From Saccharothrix obliqua (lineage in GTDB: Bacteria; Actinomycetota; Actinomycetes; Mycobacteriales; Pseudonocardiaceae), in NCBI RefSeq assembly GCF_019375475.1, contig NZ_JAHXGQ010000005.1, forward strand, positions 62,001-126,000: a DNA stretch of 64,000 nt, read 5' to 3'. Under the pieces are notes generated by a model. The model ran no database searches. It was given only the letters and a program-made list of their open reading frames with translations, and was not told where the DNA came from. Within the stretch, counting starts at the first letter, position 1; every line of letters begins with the position of its first letter. Below, one piece after another: positions 49,098-59,616 of the stretch. A program made the position numbers and the translations under genes.

Positions 49098-50452
49098 TTC
49101 TTCCTCGACCGGTGTCATTCACGCGGGGCGACGGCGAGATCGCCTGGGACGGTGCGGTCGACGGCCGGACCGACCTGGACGGGCCGTCCGGCGCGTACCG
49201 GCTGACCGTCGACCAGGACGGCGTCCGGGTGCGGGCCGCCGACGACGCGGGGCTGTTCTACGCGCGGCAGACGCTGCGGCAGCTGGCCGGCCCGAACGCG
49301 TTCCGGGCCGCGTCCATCGACCGCGGCCCGGTGACGTTGCCGGTGTGCGTGGTGGAGGACGCGCCGCGGTTCGCGTGGCGCGGCCTGATGCTCGACGTGG
49401 CGCGGCACTTCCTGCCCAAGCACGACCTGCTGCGGTACGTGGACCTGCTGGCGGTGCACAAGCTCAACGTGCTGCACCTGCACCTGACCGACGACCAGGG
49501 CTGGCGGTTCGAGTCCAAGAAGTTCCCGAGGCTGCACGAGGTCGGCGGCTGGCGGCCGTCGTCGCGCTACGGGGACCGGCGGACCGGCGGGCAGACCGGC
49601 CGGCCGCACGGCGGCTACTACACGCAGGACGACCTGCGCGAGGTCGTGGCGTACGCGGCGGAGCGGCACATCACCGTCGTGCCGGAGATCGACGTGCCGG
49701 GCCACAGCCAGGCGGCCATCGCGGCGTACCCGGAACTCGGCGTGACGCCCGGCGGCGTGTGGACCGACTGGGGCGTCAACCCCAACGTGCTCAAGGCCGA
49801 CGAGTCCGTGGTGGACTTCTACCGGCAGGTGTTCGACGAGCTGCTGGACGTCTTCCCGAGCGAGATCATCGGGCTGGGCGGCGACGAGGCCGAGGGCGGC
49901 GACGGCCGGTTCGTGCGGCGGATCGCGCAGCACCTGGTGGAGCGCGGCCGGCGGCCCCACGGGTGGGACGAGGTGCTCAACGTCGGACCGCTGCCCACCA
50001 GCACGGTGATCGCCGCGTGGCGGGGCGAGGAGGCGGGGCTGACCGCGCTGGAGCGGGGTCACGACGTCGTCATGTGCCCCGAGGCGCACGTCTACCTGGA
50101 CTACCGGCAGAGTTCGAGCGGTGACGAGCCGATCCCCGTCGGCACCGTGCTCACGTGGGAGGACGTCTACGCCTACGAGCCCGCGGCGGCGGACCGGGTG
50201 CTCGGCGCCCAGGCCAACGTGTGGACCGAGCACCTCGACTCGCCGCGCCGCCTCGACTTCGGCGTCTTCCCCCGGTTGAGCGCCTTCGCCGAGGTGGTGT
50301 GGAGCACCGGACCACGCGACGTCGAGGAGTTCCGGGCGCGGCTGGCCGAGCACCACCTGCCGAGGCTGGACGCGCTGGGCGTCGAGTACCGGCCGCTGAC
50401 CGGTCCGAAGCCGTGGCAGCGGATGCCCGGCGTGCCCGGGTTCCCCCGGTAG
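49094..50452 (+). CDS. GH20 beta-N-acetylhexosaminidase
   Basis: A 452-residue glycoside hydrolase family 20 enzyme. It has a GH20 N-domain (about 1-90) and a catalytic barrel with HLHLTDDQGWR (about 128) and the catalytic Asp264-Glu265 in GLGGDEAEG. Other conserved stretches are PEIDVPGHSQAA (about 197) and NVWTEH. It removes terminal GlcNAc/GalNAc. It has no signal peptide, so it works on imported saccharides in the cytoplasm. GTG 49094 overlaps the permease stop. Confidence 0.94.
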   Translation: MILPRPVSFTRGDGEIAWDGAVDGRTDLDGPSGAYRLTVDQDGVRVRAADDAGLFYARQTLRQLAGPNAFRAASIDRGPVTLPVCVVEDAPRFAWRGLMLDVARHFLPKHDLLRYVDLLAVHKLNVLHLHLTDDQGWRFESKKFPRLHEVGGWRPSSRYGDRRTGGQTGRPHGGYYTQDDLREVVAYAAERHITVVPEIDVPGHSQAAIAAYPELGVTPGGVWTDWGVNPNVLKADESVVDFYRQVFDELLDVFPSEIIGLGGDEAEGGDGRFVRRIAQHLVERGRRPHGWDEVLNVGPLPTSTVIAAWRGEEAGLTALERGHDVVMCPEAHVYLDYRQSSSGDEPIPVGTVLTWEDVYAYEPAAADRVLGAQANVWTEHLDSPRRLDFGVFPRLSAFAEVVWSTGPRDVEEFRARLAEHHLPRLDALGVEYRPLTGPKPWQRMPGVPGFPR

Positions 50453-50455
50453 CGG

Positions 50456-50680
50456 TCAGTCCTCCTCGGGCACGAGGATCCACGCGGCGAGGTAGAGCAC
50501 CGCGCCGGTGCCGAACCCGAACAGGGTGGCGGCCACCAGCAGGATGCGCATCAGCGCCGCGTCGACGCCGAGGAGCTTGGCGACCCCGCCGCACACGCCC
50601 GCGACCATCCGGTCGTCCCGGCTGCGGCGGAGCTTCTTGACCCGGTCGGTGGCCTGGTTGAGCACGTCGTTCGTCGTCAT
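50456..50680 (-). CDS. PspC domain small membrane protein
   Basis: A 74-residue protein with the PspC motif (VAGVCGGVAKLLGVDAALMRI) at about 26-46 and a single membrane helix at about 45-68, ending LVPEED. PspC-like proteins sense envelope stress. It starts at ATG 50680 and ends 4 bp from the convergent GH20 stop. Longer frames upstream are shadows. Confidence 0.9.
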   Translation of the reverse strand: MTTNDVLNQATDRVKKLRRSRDDRMVAGVCGGVAKLLGVDAALMRILLVAATLFGFGTGAVLYLAAWILVPEED

Positions 50681-50785
50681 GGCCCAATGGTGCTGGTCAA
50701 CGCGGCGCGGCACATCGGGGGCGGACCCTGGACTCCGCCTCGGGGTACACCCCGGACCCGCCCCCGATGGCGCTACGGTCGGACC

Positions 50786-51664
50786 GTGACGCCAGACGAC
50801 CTCGCCGCCCGGCTGGACCACGTCGGCTACCTGCCGGACCAGGGCGTCGCCACGGCGGCGTTCCTGGCGTGGCGGATGCGCCGCCCGCTGCTCTGCGAGG
50901 GCGAGCCGGGCACCGGCAAGACGTCCCTCGCGCTCGCCCTGGCGCGTGCGCTGGAGCTGCCGCTGATCCGGCTCCAGTGCCACGAGGGCATCGACGCGGC
51001 GCAGGCCCTCTACGACTGGGACTTCCCGCGGCAGCTGCTGCACCTGCGTGCGCTGGAGGCGGCCGGGCCGGTGGACGTGGAGCGCGCCGAGGCGTCCCTG
51101 TACACCCGGCGGTTCCTGCTCGCCCGGCCGCTGCTGCGCGCGTTGGAGGAGGCGCCGTGCGTGCTGCTGGTCGACGAGGTCGACCGCGCCGACGACGAGT
51201 TCGAGGCGTTCCTGCTGGAGGTGCTCGGCGAGCACGCCGTCACCATCCCCGAACTGGGCGTCGTGCGCGCCGAGACCCCACCCCTGGTGGTCCTCACCTC
51301 GAACCGCACGCGTGAACTGCACGACGCCCTCAAGCGCCGCTGCCTCTACCACTGGCTGGAACACCCCGACCTGGCCCGGGAGATCGCCATCGTGCGCCGC
51401 CGGCTGCCCGGCGTGGGCGAGCGCCTGGCGGAGCAGGTGGCGTCCACCGTGCGGCGGTTGCGCACCCTGGACTTGATCAAGCCGCCGGGCGTGGCGGAAA
51501 CCCTGGACTGGGCGGAAGCCCTGCTCACGCTGGGTATGACCACCCTGGACCCACCCGCCGCGGCGGCCACGCTGGGTGCTGTCCTGAAGTACCGGGAGGA
51601 CGTGCGGCGTGCCCTGTCGGCGGGTGTGCTGGACGTGCCGCCGGGTAGCACAATCGGGGGGTGA
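50786..51664 (+). CDS. MoxR-like AAA+ ATPase, CoxD type
   Basis: A 292-residue AAA+ ATPase with P-loop EGEPGTGKTSLA (about 39-50) and Walker B LLVDEVDRADDEFEAFLLEVL (about 128). It is the CoxD-type helper that assists metal insertion in Mo hydroxylases, usually paired with a VWA protein. GTG 50786 lies directly after a TACGGT box, suggesting a leaderless start. It leads the cox operon. Confidence 0.88.
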   Translation: MTPDDLAARLDHVGYLPDQGVATAAFLAWRMRRPLLCEGEPGTGKTSLALALARALELPLIRLQCHEGIDAAQALYDWDFPRQLLHLRALEAAGPVDVERAEASLYTRRFLLARPLLRALEEAPCVLLVDEVDRADDEFEAFLLEVLGEHAVTIPELGVVRAETPPLVVLTSNRTRELHDALKRRCLYHWLEHPDLAREIAIVRRRLPGVGERLAEQVASTVRRLRTLDLIKPPGVAETLDWAEALLTLGMTTLDPPAAAATLGAVLKYREDVRRALSAGVLDVPPGSTIGG

Positions 51665-52743
51665 CCGACGCCGGGCCGTTGACCGGGCTCGTGGGCTTCG
51701 CCGACGCGTTGCGGCGGGCCGGGGTGGCGTGCGGCGCGGAGCGGGTGGGTGCGTTCGTCGCGGCGGTCGAGGTGCTCGGGGTCGGGGGTCCCGACCGGGT
51801 GTACTGGGCCGGCCGGGTGGCGTTGTGCGCCGAACCCGACGACCTGGCGCGGTACGACGCGGTGTTCGCGGCCTGGTTCGGCGGGCGGCCCGCACCGCCC
51901 GCGGTACGGCGCGGGGTGAGCGCGTCGGCGCTCGCGGCGTTGGGCGGTGAGGTCGCGGGCACGGGGCGGTCGCAAGTGTTGGCGGTCGCGGCCAGTGACG
52001 TGGAGGTGTTGCGGCGCAAGGACATCGCCTCGTTGAGCGCCGCCGAGCGGGCCCACCTGCGGGAGTTGCTGGCGGTGTTGCGGCCCGTGCCACCGGTGCG
52101 GCGGTCGCGGCGGAGGCGGCCCGCGCGGCGTGGCGAGGTCGACCCGCGACGCACGTTCCGGGCGTGGCTCGCGGCCGGCGAACCGGTGCGGCCGAAGCAC
52201 CGGCGGCGCTCCGTGCGACCGCGCAAGGTCGTGTTGCTGGTGGACGTGTCCGGCTCGATGAAGCCCTACGCGGACGCGTTGCTGCGGTTCGCGCACGTCG
52301 TCGCGCGTCGGATGCCGGTGGAGGTGTTCACAGTCGGCACGCGGCTCACCCGCGTCACCCGGGAGCTGCGGTGGCGCGACCCCGAACAGGCGCTGGCCGC
52401 GGCGGCACGGGCGGTGCCCGACTTCGAGGGCGGCACGCGGCTCGGCGAGGCGTTGCGGGCGTTCCTGGACGGGTGGGGCCGCCGGGGCGCGGCGCGGCGG
52501 GCGGTCGTGGTGGTGTGCTCGGACGGCTGGGAGCGGGGCGACCCGGCGCTGCTCGGCGAGCAGGCCGCCCGGCTGCGGCGCCTGGCGCACCGCGTGCTGT
52601 GGGTCAACCCGCACGTGGGCCGCGGCGGTTACGCCCCGGTGCAGTCCGGTATCGCGGTGGTCCTGCCGCACGTGGACCGGCTGCTGGCCGGGCACAGCCT
52701 GGAGACCCTGGCGTTGCTGCTGGAGGAGGTCGGACGTGCGTGA
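51661..52743 (+). CDS. VWA domain protein, CoxE type
   Basis: A 360-residue protein with a C-terminal von Willebrand A domain (about 195-355). The metal-ion site is DVSGSMKP (about 197-204), with TXXD-type residues later. CoxE-type proteins cooperate with CoxD ATPases in Mo hydroxylase maturation. The GTG at 51661 overlaps the previous stop; it overlaps the XdhC gene by 8 bp. Confidence 0.86.
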   Translation: MTDAGPLTGLVGFADALRRAGVACGAERVGAFVAAVEVLGVGGPDRVYWAGRVALCAEPDDLARYDAVFAAWFGGRPAPPAVRRGVSASALAALGGEVAGTGRSQVLAVAASDVEVLRRKDIASLSAAERAHLRELLAVLRPVPPVRRSRRRRPARRGEVDPRRTFRAWLAAGEPVRPKHRRRSVRPRKVVLLVDVSGSMKPYADALLRFAHVVARRMPVEVFTVGTRLTRVTRELRWRDPEQALAAAARAVPDFEGGTRLGEALRAFLDGWGRRGAARRAVVVVCSDGWERGDPALLGEQAARLRRLAHRVLWVNPHVGRGGYAPVQSGIAVVLPHVDRLLAGHSLETLALLLEEVGRA

Positions 52744-53866
52744 CGTGCTGCCGGAACTCACCCGCCGGGTGGCGGACGGCGAGGTGGTGGGCGTCGGCAC
52801 CGTGGTGGCGACGTTCAGCTCCGCGCCCCGGCCGCCCGGCGCGGCGATGCTGGTCGGCGCGGACCGGGCGGTGGTCGGCTCGGTGTCCGGCGGGTGCGTC
52901 GAGGGCGCGGTGTACGAGCTGGCGCAGGACGTCGTGGCGTCCGGCGCGCCGGTGCTCCAGCGGTACGGGGTGAGTGACGACGACGCGTTCGCGGTGGGCC
53001 TGACCTGCGGCGGGATCATCGACGTCTACGTGGAGGCGGTGTCCGCGGCGACGTTCCCCGAGCTGCCGGACGTGCTGGCGTCGGTGCGCGCGGAGGAGCC
53101 GGTGGCGGTGGCCACGGTGGTCGAGCACCCGGAGTGGGCCGGTCGGCGGCTGGTGGTGTGGCCGGACCGGGTTGCGGGCGACGTGCCGTCCGCGCGGGCA
53201 CGGGACGCGATCGCCGACGACGCGCGCGGCCTGCTCGCGTCCGGCCGCTCGGCGACCCTGCACTACGGCCCGGACGGGCAGCGGCGTGGCGAGGGCATGG
53301 CGGTGTTCGTCAACTCGTTCGAACCGCCACCGCGGCTGCTGGTGTTCGGCGCGATCGACTTCGCCGCGGCGATGGCGCGGCTCGGCGCGTTCCTCGGCTA
53401 CCGGGTGACGGTGTGCGACGCGCGCCCGGTGTTCGCGACCCGCAGCCGGTTCCCGGAGGCGGACGAGGTGGTGGTGGACTGGCCGCACCGCTACCTGCGG
53501 CAGCAGGCGGACGCCGGGAGGCTGGACGGCCGCACGGTGGTCGCCGTGCTGACCCACGACCCGAAGTTCGACGTGCCGCTGCTGGAGGTCGCGTTGCGGC
53601 TCGACCTCGGCTATGTGGGCGCGATGGGCTCGCGCCGTACCCACGAGGACCGGCTGCGCCGCCTGCGCGAGGCGGGGCTGACCGAGGACGAACTGGCCGG
53701 GCTGTCGTCGCCGATCGGCCTCGACCTGGGCGCGCGGACCCCGGAGGAGACGGCGGTGTCGATCGCCGCCGAGGTCATCGCGCTGCGCTGGGGCGGCGGT
53801 GGCGGTCGGCTCACCGCGATGGCGGGCGCCATCCACCGCACCGGCCGGCAGGCTGGAGTTGTTTGA
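52736..53866 (+). CDS. XdhC/CoxF family Mo-cofactor maturation protein
   Basis: A 376-residue XdhC-type protein: N-terminal XdhC_CoxI domain ([10 protein letters not shown] about 51) and a C-terminal Rossmann domain ([30 protein letters not shown] and [23 protein letters not shown]; not all shown). It binds molybdopterin, sulfurates it, and loads it into hydroxylases. It ends just before coxS; a 61-bp gap with a fresh ribosome site precedes coxS. Confidence 0.88.
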   Translation: MRDVLPELTRRVADGEVVGVGTVVATFSSAPRPPGAAMLVGADRAVVGSVSGGCVEGAVYELAQDVVASGAPVLQRYGVSDDDAFAVGLTCGGIIDVYVEAVSAATFPELPDVLASVRAEEPVAVATVVEHPEWAGRRLVVWPDRVAGDVPSARARDAIADDARGLLASGRSATLHYGPDGQRRGEGMAVFVNSFEPPPRLLVFGAIDFAAAMARLGAFLGYRVTVCDARPVFATRSRFPEADEVVVDWPHRYLRQQADAGRLDGRTVVAVLTHDPKFDVPLLEVALRLDLGYVGAMGSRRTHEDRLRRLREAGLTEDELAGLSSPIGLDLGARTPEETAVSIAAEVIALRWGGGGGRLTAMAGAIHRTGRQAGVV

Positions 53867-53927
53867 CGGGACAAGTGGTAGCACGCTCGTTTGTGACCCC
53901 CATCACCACCACATGCTTGGAGGGTTC

Positions 53928-54398
53928 ATGCGGATCACCGTCACCGTGGACGGGGTGAACTACAGCGACGAGGTCGAGCCCCGCACGCTGCTGGTCCACC
54001 ACCTCCGCGACCGACTCGGCAAGACCGGCACCGTCGTCGGCTGCGACACCAGCAACTGCGGCGCGTGCACCGTCCACCTGGACGGCCGCAGCGTGAAGTC
54101 GTGCTCCGTCCTGGCCGTCCAGGCGGACGGCCGCGCGGTGACCACCGTCGAGGGCCTGGCCGACGGCGGCGAGCTGCACCCGGTGCAGCAGGCGTTCCAC
54201 GAGAACCACGCGCTCCAGTGCGGTTTCTGCACCCCCGGCATGATCATGCAGGCGATCGACCTGCTCGCGGAGGACCCCGACCCGGACGAGGACGCCGTGC
54301 GGCACGGCCTGGAGGGCAACCTCTGCCGCTGCACCGGCTACCAGAACATCGTCCACGCGGTCCGCGACGCCGCACGCCGCCTGGGCGGCACGCGATGA
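53928..54398 (+). CDS. coxS: (2Fe-2S) small subunit of Mo hydroxylase, CoxS
   Basis: A 156-residue iron-sulfur protein. The plant-ferredoxin cluster uses C39, C44, C47 and C59; the second cluster uses C98, C101, C133 and C135 (GFCTPG, LCRCTGY). The length matches CoxS/XdhC-type small subunits. ATG 53928 follows GGAGGG. It overlaps coxL by 4 bp. Confidence 0.94.
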   Translation: MRITVTVDGVNYSDEVEPRTLLVHHLRDRLGKTGTVVGCDTSNCGACTVHLDGRSVKSCSVLAVQADGRAVTTVEGLADGGELHPVQQAFHENHALQCGFCTPGMIMQAIDLLAEDPDPDEDAVRHGLEGNLCRCTGYQNIVHAVRDAARRLGGTR

Positions 54399-56761
54399 CG
54401 GCCGCGGTCGAACCCGAGGTCGGGCGGGCCCGGCGGCGCAAGGAGGACGCGCGGCTGATCACCGGCGCGACCCGGTGGACCGACAACATCCGGCTGCCGG
54501 GGATGCTGCACCTCGCCGTGCTGCGCAGCCCCGTCGCGCACGCCCGGATCACGTCGGTCGACACCACCGAGGCCGTCCGGCTGCCCGGCGTGCTGGAGGT
54601 GCTGACCGGCGCGGACCTCGCCGCCGAGCAGGGCAGCCTGCCGTGCGCGTGGCCGATCACCGAGGACATGCTCGCACCGCCCGCGCCGTCCATCGCCGTG
54701 GACGAGGTGAACTTCGCGGGCGAGGTGGTCGCCGCGGTGGTGGCGCGCACCCCGGAGGAGGCGCAGGACGCGCTCGCCGCGATCGACGTGGACTACGAGG
54801 ACCTGCCGGTGGTGCTCGACCTCACCGCCGCCGTCGCCGACGGCGCGGACCTCGTGCACCCCGACCTGGGCACCAACAAGTCCGCCACCTGGGTGTTCGA
54901 CTCCGCCGAGGCGGGCACCGGCGGCGACGCGACCGCCGCGATCGCCGAAGCGGAGGTCGTCGTCGAGCGCACGTTCCGCCAGCAGCGGCTGATACCCGCG
55001 TTCATGGAGCCCCGCTCGGTGGTGGTCGACCCCGGCCCCGACTCGGCGACCCTGTGGTCGGCCACGCAGGTGCCGCACATCCTGCGCTGGATGCTGTCCG
55101 CGGTGCTCGGCATCCCGGAGCACAAGCTGCGGGTGATCGCGCCCGACGTGGGCGGCGGTTTCGGCGGCAAGCTCCAGGTCACGCCCGAGGAGGTGCTGAC
55201 GCTGCTGGTGGCGCGGCGGCTCGGCAAGCCGGTGAAGTGGACCGAGTCGCGCACCGAGTCCATGCTGTCCGGCCACCACGGGCGCGACCAGCTCCAGCGG
55301 ATCACCGTCGCGGCCCGCCGCGACGGCACCGTCACGGGCCTCAAGGTCGACCTGCTCGCCGACATGGGCGCGTACCTGCGGTTGATCACGCCGGGCGTGC
55401 CGATCCTCGGCGCGTTCATGTACAACGCCATCTACAAGTTCCCCGCCTACCGCTTCACGTGCACGAACGTGTTCACCAACAAGGTGCCCACCGACGCGTA
55501 CCGGGGCGCGGGTCGGCCGGAGGCCACGTTCGCCATCGAGCGGATCATGGACGAGCTGGCCGCCGAACTCGGCGTGGACCCGCTGGAACTGCGCCGCCGC
55601 AACTGGATCCGGCACGACGAGTTCCCCTTCACCACCGTCGCCGGCCTCACGTACGACACCGGCGACTACGAAGCCGCCACCGCGCGGGCCGTGGAGCTGT
55701 TCGGCTACGACGAGCTGCGTGCCGAGCAGGCGCGGCGACGTGCCGACCACGACACCGTGCAGCTCGGCATCGGCGTCTCCACCTACACCGAGATGTGCGG
55801 CCTCGCGCCGTCACGGGTGCTCGGCGCGTTGCGGTACGGGGCCGGTGGCTGGGAGCACGCGGCGATCCGGGTGCTGCCCACCGGCAAGGTGGAGCTGATC
55901 ACCGGCACCTCGCCGCACGGACAGGGGCACGTGACGGCGTGGAGCCAGATCGTCGCCGACCGGCTCGGTGTGCCGTTCGAGGACGTCGAGGTGCTGCACG
56001 GCGACACACGGGTCGCGCACCGCGGCATGGACAGCTACGGGTCGCGGTCGCTCGCGGTCGGCGGCACGGCCGTCGTGCTGGCGGCGGACAAGGTGCTGGC
56101 GAAGGCACGCACCGTGGCGGCGCACCTGATGGAGTGCTCGCCGGACGACGTCGAGTTCACCGCGGGCACGTTCGCCGTGCGCGGCACGGCCACGTCCATG
56201 TCGTTGGGCGAGGTGGTGGTGGCGGCGCACGTCGCGCACAACCTGCCCGACGGCGTGGAACCCGGACTGGACGCGGAGGCGACGTTCGACCCGGACAACT
56301 TCTCCTACCCGCACGGCACGCACTTGTGCGCCGTGGAGGTCGACACGGAGACCGGACGGGTGGTGATCCGGTCGTACGTGTGCGTGGACGACGTGGGCAA
56401 GGTGGTGAACCCGATGATCGTGGAAGGGCAGGTGCACGGAGGTCTCGCGCAGGGCATCGCGCAGGCGTTGTTCGAGGAGGCCGTGCACGACGAGGGCGGC
56501 ACGCTGACCACGGCGACGTTGGCCGACTACCTGCTGCCGTCGGCGGTCGACCTGCCCTGGTTCACCACGGACCGCACCGAGACACCGGCGGACACGAACC
56601 CGTTGGGCGTCAAGGGAGTCGGCGAGGCGGGCACCATCGCGTCGACGCCGGCTGTGGTGAACGCGGTCGTGGACGCGTTGCGGCATTTGGGGGTTCGCGA
56701 CGTGGAGATGCCGTGCACCCCGATGCGCGTGTGGAAGGCGTTGCGGGGAGGTGCGGCGTGA
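54395..56761 (+). CDS. coxL: Mo-binding large subunit, form II CoxL-like
   Basis: A 788-residue molybdenum subunit. At about residue 368 it reads AYRGAGR, the form II signature; the form I (true CO oxidiser) AYXCSFR is absent. The catalytic Glu lies in GVGEAG (about 741). GGGFGGK near 255 and VSTYTEMCG are family features. Form II enzymes oxidise aldehydes, N-heterocycles or CO weakly; substrate undecided. It overlaps coxM by 4 bp. Confidence 0.93.
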   Translation: MTAAVEPEVGRARRRKEDARLITGATRWTDNIRLPGMLHLAVLRSPVAHARITSVDTTEAVRLPGVLEVLTGADLAAEQGSLPCAWPITEDMLAPPAPSIAVDEVNFAGEVVAAVVARTPEEAQDALAAIDVDYEDLPVVLDLTAAVADGADLVHPDLGTNKSATWVFDSAEAGTGGDATAAIAEAEVVVERTFRQQRLIPAFMEPRSVVVDPGPDSATLWSATQVPHILRWMLSAVLGIPEHKLRVIAPDVGGGFGGKLQVTPEEVLTLLVARRLGKPVKWTESRTESMLSGHHGRDQLQRITVAARRDGTVTGLKVDLLADMGAYLRLITPGVPILGAFMYNAIYKFPAYRFTCTNVFTNKVPTDAYRGAGRPEATFAIERIMDELAAELGVDPLELRRRNWIRHDEFPFTTVAGLTYDTGDYEAATARAVELFGYDELRAEQARRRADHDTVQLGIGVSTYTEMCGLAPSRVLGALRYGAGGWEHAAIRVLPTGKVELITGTSPHGQGHVTAWSQIVADRLGVPFEDVEVLHGDTRVAHRGMDSYGSRSLAVGGTAVVLAADKVLAKARTVAAHLMECSPDDVEFTAGTFAVRGTATSMSLGEVVVAAHVAHNLPDGVEPGLDAEATFDPDNFSYPHGTHLCAVEVDTETGRVVIRSYVCVDDVGKVVNPMIVEGQVHGGLAQGIAQALFEEAVHDEGGTLTTATLADYLLPSAVDLPWFTTDRTETPADTNPLGVKGVGEAGTIASTPAVVNAVVDALRHLGVRDVEMPCTPMRVWKALRGGAA

Positions 56762-57615
56762 TCCCCGCGGCGTTCGACTACACCGCGCCGTCCACGGTGG
56801 ACGAAGCGGTGCGCGCGCTGGTGGCGGGTGGCGAGGACGCCAAGGCGATCGCGGGCGGGCAGAGCCTGCTGCCGGTGCTGCGGCTGCGGCTCGCGGCGCC
56901 GACGCTGGTGGTGGACCTGTCCCGGCTGACCGAACTGGCGGGCGTGCACGACGACGGCGACTCGCTGCTCATCGGCGCGCTCACCACGCACCACGAGGTG
57001 CAACGCGACCCGCACGTCCGGGAGCACGCCGCGTTGCTGCGCCTGGCCACCGACACCGTCGCCGACCCGCAGATCCGGCACCGCGGCACGCTCGGCGGCG
57101 CGCTCGCCCACGCCGACCCGGCGGGCGACCTGCTCGCGCCCGTCCTCGCCCTGGACGCCGTGCTGCGGTGCACCGGGCCGGCCGGGACGCGGGAGGTGCC
57201 GGCGGCCGAGTTCTTCACCGACTACTTCACCACCGCCCTGGAGCCGGGCGAACTGCTCACCCACGTGCGCGTGCCGAAGCTGACCGGCTGGGGTGCGCGT
57301 TACGAGAAGTTCAGCCGCGTCGCGCAGGCGTGGTCGATCGTGGCGGTCGCGGCGGCGGTGAAGGTCGTCGACGGCGTCGTCGAGCAGGCACGGGTCGCGT
57401 TGACCAACATGGGGCCGACCCCGGTGCGGGCACGTGGCGTGGAGGAGGCGTTGACCGGGGAACCCGCGACCGCCGAGGCGATCCGCGCCGCCGCCGCCCG
57501 TGCGGCCGAGGGCACCGACCCGGTGACCGATGGCAACGCCGATGCCGAGTACCGCACCCATCTGGCCCGTGTGCTGACCGAACGGGCCGTGACCGCGGCG
57601 GTGAGCGACGCATGA
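56758..57615 (+). CDS. coxM: FAD-binding medium subunit, CoxM
   Basis: A 285-residue FAD_binding_5/CO_deh_flav_C subunit. [10 protein letters not shown] (about 31-40) and [15 protein letters not shown] (about 100-114) bind FAD; the C-terminal domain follows from about 175. It passes electrons from the Fe-S clusters to a quinone or other acceptor. GTG 56758 overlaps the coxL stop. Confidence 0.93.
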   Translation: MIPAAFDYTAPSTVDEAVRALVAGGEDAKAIAGGQSLLPVLRLRLAAPTLVVDLSRLTELAGVHDDGDSLLIGALTTHHEVQRDPHVREHAALLRLATDTVADPQIRHRGTLGGALAHADPAGDLLAPVLALDAVLRCTGPAGTREVPAAEFFTDYFTTALEPGELLTHVRVPKLTGWGARYEKFSRVAQAWSIVAVAAAVKVVDGVVEQARVALTNMGPTPVRARGVEEALTGEPATAEAIRAAAARAAEGTDPVTDGNADAEYRTHLARVLTERAVTAAVSDA

Positions 57616-58199
57616 GGCTGGAGCACGCGTTCACCGTTCCCGCGCCCGTGGGGGAGGTGTGGGCGGCGTTGCTCGACCCGGAGAAGGTCGCGCCCTGCAT
57701 GCCCGGAGCCACCCTCACCGGGGTGGACGGGCGGTCGTTCACCGGGACGGTGAAGGTCAAGCTCGGGCCGGTCACCCTGCTGTACAAGGGGCGGGGTGAG
57801 TTCACGTCGGTCGCCGAGGACGTGCACGCGGCGGTCATCAAGGCGTCCGGGAAGGACAGCCGGGGGAACGGCACCGCGTCGGCGACCGTGTCCGTGGCGC
57901 TGACGCCGGCCGACGGCGGCACCGGGGTGTCGGTGGTGACGGACCTGACCGTCACCGGGCGGCCGGCGCAGCTCGGGCGCGGCCTGATCAGCGAGGTCAG
58001 CGGCAAACTCGTGGGGCAGTTCGCGGAGTGCTTGGCGAGCGGCCTCGGCACGGGGGAGGCTGAGGAGGTGAACCCTCCTCCCGTTGTCGAGGCCGTGGAC
58101 CTGGTGGACACCGCCGGCGTGCCGGTGCTCAAGCGCTTGCTGCCGGTCGTGGCGGCGGTCGTCCTGGTGGTGCTGGTGCGGCGTTGGCGGCGGCGCTGA
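57612..58199 (+). CDS. coxG: CoxG-like SRPBCC protein with membrane anchor
   Basis: A 195-residue protein with an SRPBCC fold (about 1-145: [21 protein letters not shown] start) and a C-terminal membrane helix (about 172-190) ending RRWRRR. CoxG is proposed to anchor CO dehydrogenase to the membrane; the anchor here fits. It overlaps coxM by 4 bp and the CapA-like gene by 16 bp. Confidence 0.9.
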   Translation: MRLEHAFTVPAPVGEVWAALLDPEKVAPCMPGATLTGVDGRSFTGTVKVKLGPVTLLYKGRGEFTSVAEDVHAAVIKASGKDSRGNGTASATVSVALTPADGGTGVSVVTDLTVTGRPAQLGRGLISEVSGKLVGQFAECLASGLGTGEAEEVNPPPVVEAVDLVDTAGVPVLKRLLPVVAAVVLVVLVRRWRRR

Positions 58200-59287
58200 G
58201 CCGGCGTGGCGGGCGGCTGGCGGCGTTGTCGCTGGTCGCCTGCGTGACGGCGGCGTGCACCGGCTCGCCGGTCGTGCTGACCACCTCGCGCCTGCCGCCG
58301 CCCACCACCGCACCGCCGCCGCCGTCGTTCACGCTGGCGGCGGGCGGCGACATCCTCGTCCACCCGCTGCTCACCGAGCAGGCCGACCAGGACGGGCCGC
58401 GTGATTTCACGAAGATCCTGGACGGCCTCCGCCCCGCCGTGGACGCCGACCTGTCGCTCTGCCACCTGGAGACGCCGCTGTCCGCGCCCGGCGAGCCGAC
58501 CTACGGCTACCCGGCGTTCAGCGCGCCGCCGGAGGTGGCGACCGCGTTGAAGACCATCGGCTACGACGGGTGCTCCACGGCGTCCAACCACACGCTGGAC
58601 CGCGAGCCGGGTGCCATCCGGACCACGCTGGACGCGCTCGACGCGGCCGGCCTGCGCCACACCGGCTCGTTCCGCTCGCCGGAGGAGGCGGCGACGCCCG
58701 TGCTGTACGACGTGGGTGGTGTGCGTGTCGGGCACGTGTCGTTCACGTACGGCTTCAACGGCATCCCGTTGCCGGAGCCGTGGATGGCGAACGAGCTGTC
58801 CGCGGAGGGGGTGCTGGCGGCGGCGCGTGCGGCGCGGGAGGCGGGTGCGGAGGTCGTCGTGGCGAGCCTGCACTGGGGTGCCGAGTACCAGCACGAGGTG
58901 ACGGAGGAGCAGCGGGCGCTGGCCGAGGCCGTGCTGGGCGACCCGGCGGTGGATTTGATCATCGGCACCCACGTGCACGCCGTGCAGCCGATCGACCGGA
59001 TCAACGGCAAGTGGGTGGTGTACGGCATGGGCAACGAGGTGGCACGCCATTCGGAACCGAGGGGAATCACGGAAGAAGGCATCGTGACCCGCTTCAAGTT
59101 CGTGAAGGGCGCCGCGGGGTGGGCCGTGGAGAGCGCGTCCTACGTGCCGACGATGATCGAGTTCGGGCCGCCGATCCGGGTCGTGGACCTGACCCGGGCG
59201 GACCCGACGCCCCGGCGCACCGAGGCGTTGAACCGGACGGACGGGGTGGTGCGCAGCCTCGGCGTCGAGGGCTTGACGCGGCCCTGA
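58184..59287 (+). CDS. CapA family lipoprotein (metallophosphatase fold)
   Basis: A 367-residue protein with a TTG start at 58184 overlapping coxG by 16 bp. A lipoprotein signal (ACVTAACTGS, Cys near 25) precedes a Pro/Thr linker and a CapA/PGA_cap metallophosphatase-like domain: GGDILVHPL (about 55), LSLCHLETPLS, STASNHTLDR (about 130), LHWGAEY and IGTHVHAVQPI (about 260). Such proteins act in poly-gamma-glutamate or wall metabolism; here function is unproven and probably outside the CO hydroxylase role. Confidence 0.83.
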   Translation: MAAALSRRGGRLAALSLVACVTAACTGSPVVLTTSRLPPPTTAPPPPSFTLAAGGDILVHPLLTEQADQDGPRDFTKILDGLRPAVDADLSLCHLETPLSAPGEPTYGYPAFSAPPEVATALKTIGYDGCSTASNHTLDREPGAIRTTLDALDAAGLRHTGSFRSPEEAATPVLYDVGGVRVGHVSFTYGFNGIPLPEPWMANELSAEGVLAAARAAREAGAEVVVASLHWGAEYQHEVTEEQRALAEAVLGDPAVDLIIGTHVHAVQPIDRINGKWVVYGMGNEVARHSEPRGITEEGIVTRFKFVKGAAGWAVESASYVPTMIEFGPPIRVVDLTRADPTPRRTEALNRTDGVVRSLGVEGLTRP

Positions 59288-59368
59288 TCAGCCACGACCT
59301 TGATCGGCCACGACCTTGATCGGCGCGGCCCTGATCAAAGGCGGTCGTGATCACCGAATCGTGTGATC
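59285..59368. repeat. 16-bp periodic TGATC repeat
   Basis: TGATC occurs at 59285, 59301, 59317, 59332, 59348 and 59364, spacing 16, 16, 15, 16 and 16 bp. The first two units share GCCACGACCT after it; later units have decayed. The first overlaps the stop codon of the CapA-like gene. Confidence 0.75.
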
Positions 59369-59562
59369 CATTGGAACGGGTGTTCGTGGGAGGATGGTCG
59401 TGGGGCCGGATCCGGTGGCCCCGGTGGTCGGCGGACGCCACCACACCTCCTCGGCCCACGCTGCTACAGGGAGCCGCCGAGATCACGCCGAGCAGCACCC
59501 ACGGGCACCCGCACCGACCCTTGCCACATCGGCCTGCCCGCCGACACCGCCCCGCCCACCTC

Positions 59563-59616
59563 GGCCGCTCCGCACCGCCCGGCCGCTCCGCACCGCCCGG
59601 CCGCCCCACACCGGCC
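59563..59616. repeat. 18-bp tandem repeat
   Basis: GGCCGCTCCGCACCGCCC at 59563-59580 is repeated exactly at 59581-59598, and a degenerate copy follows at 59599-59616. Confidence 0.8.
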
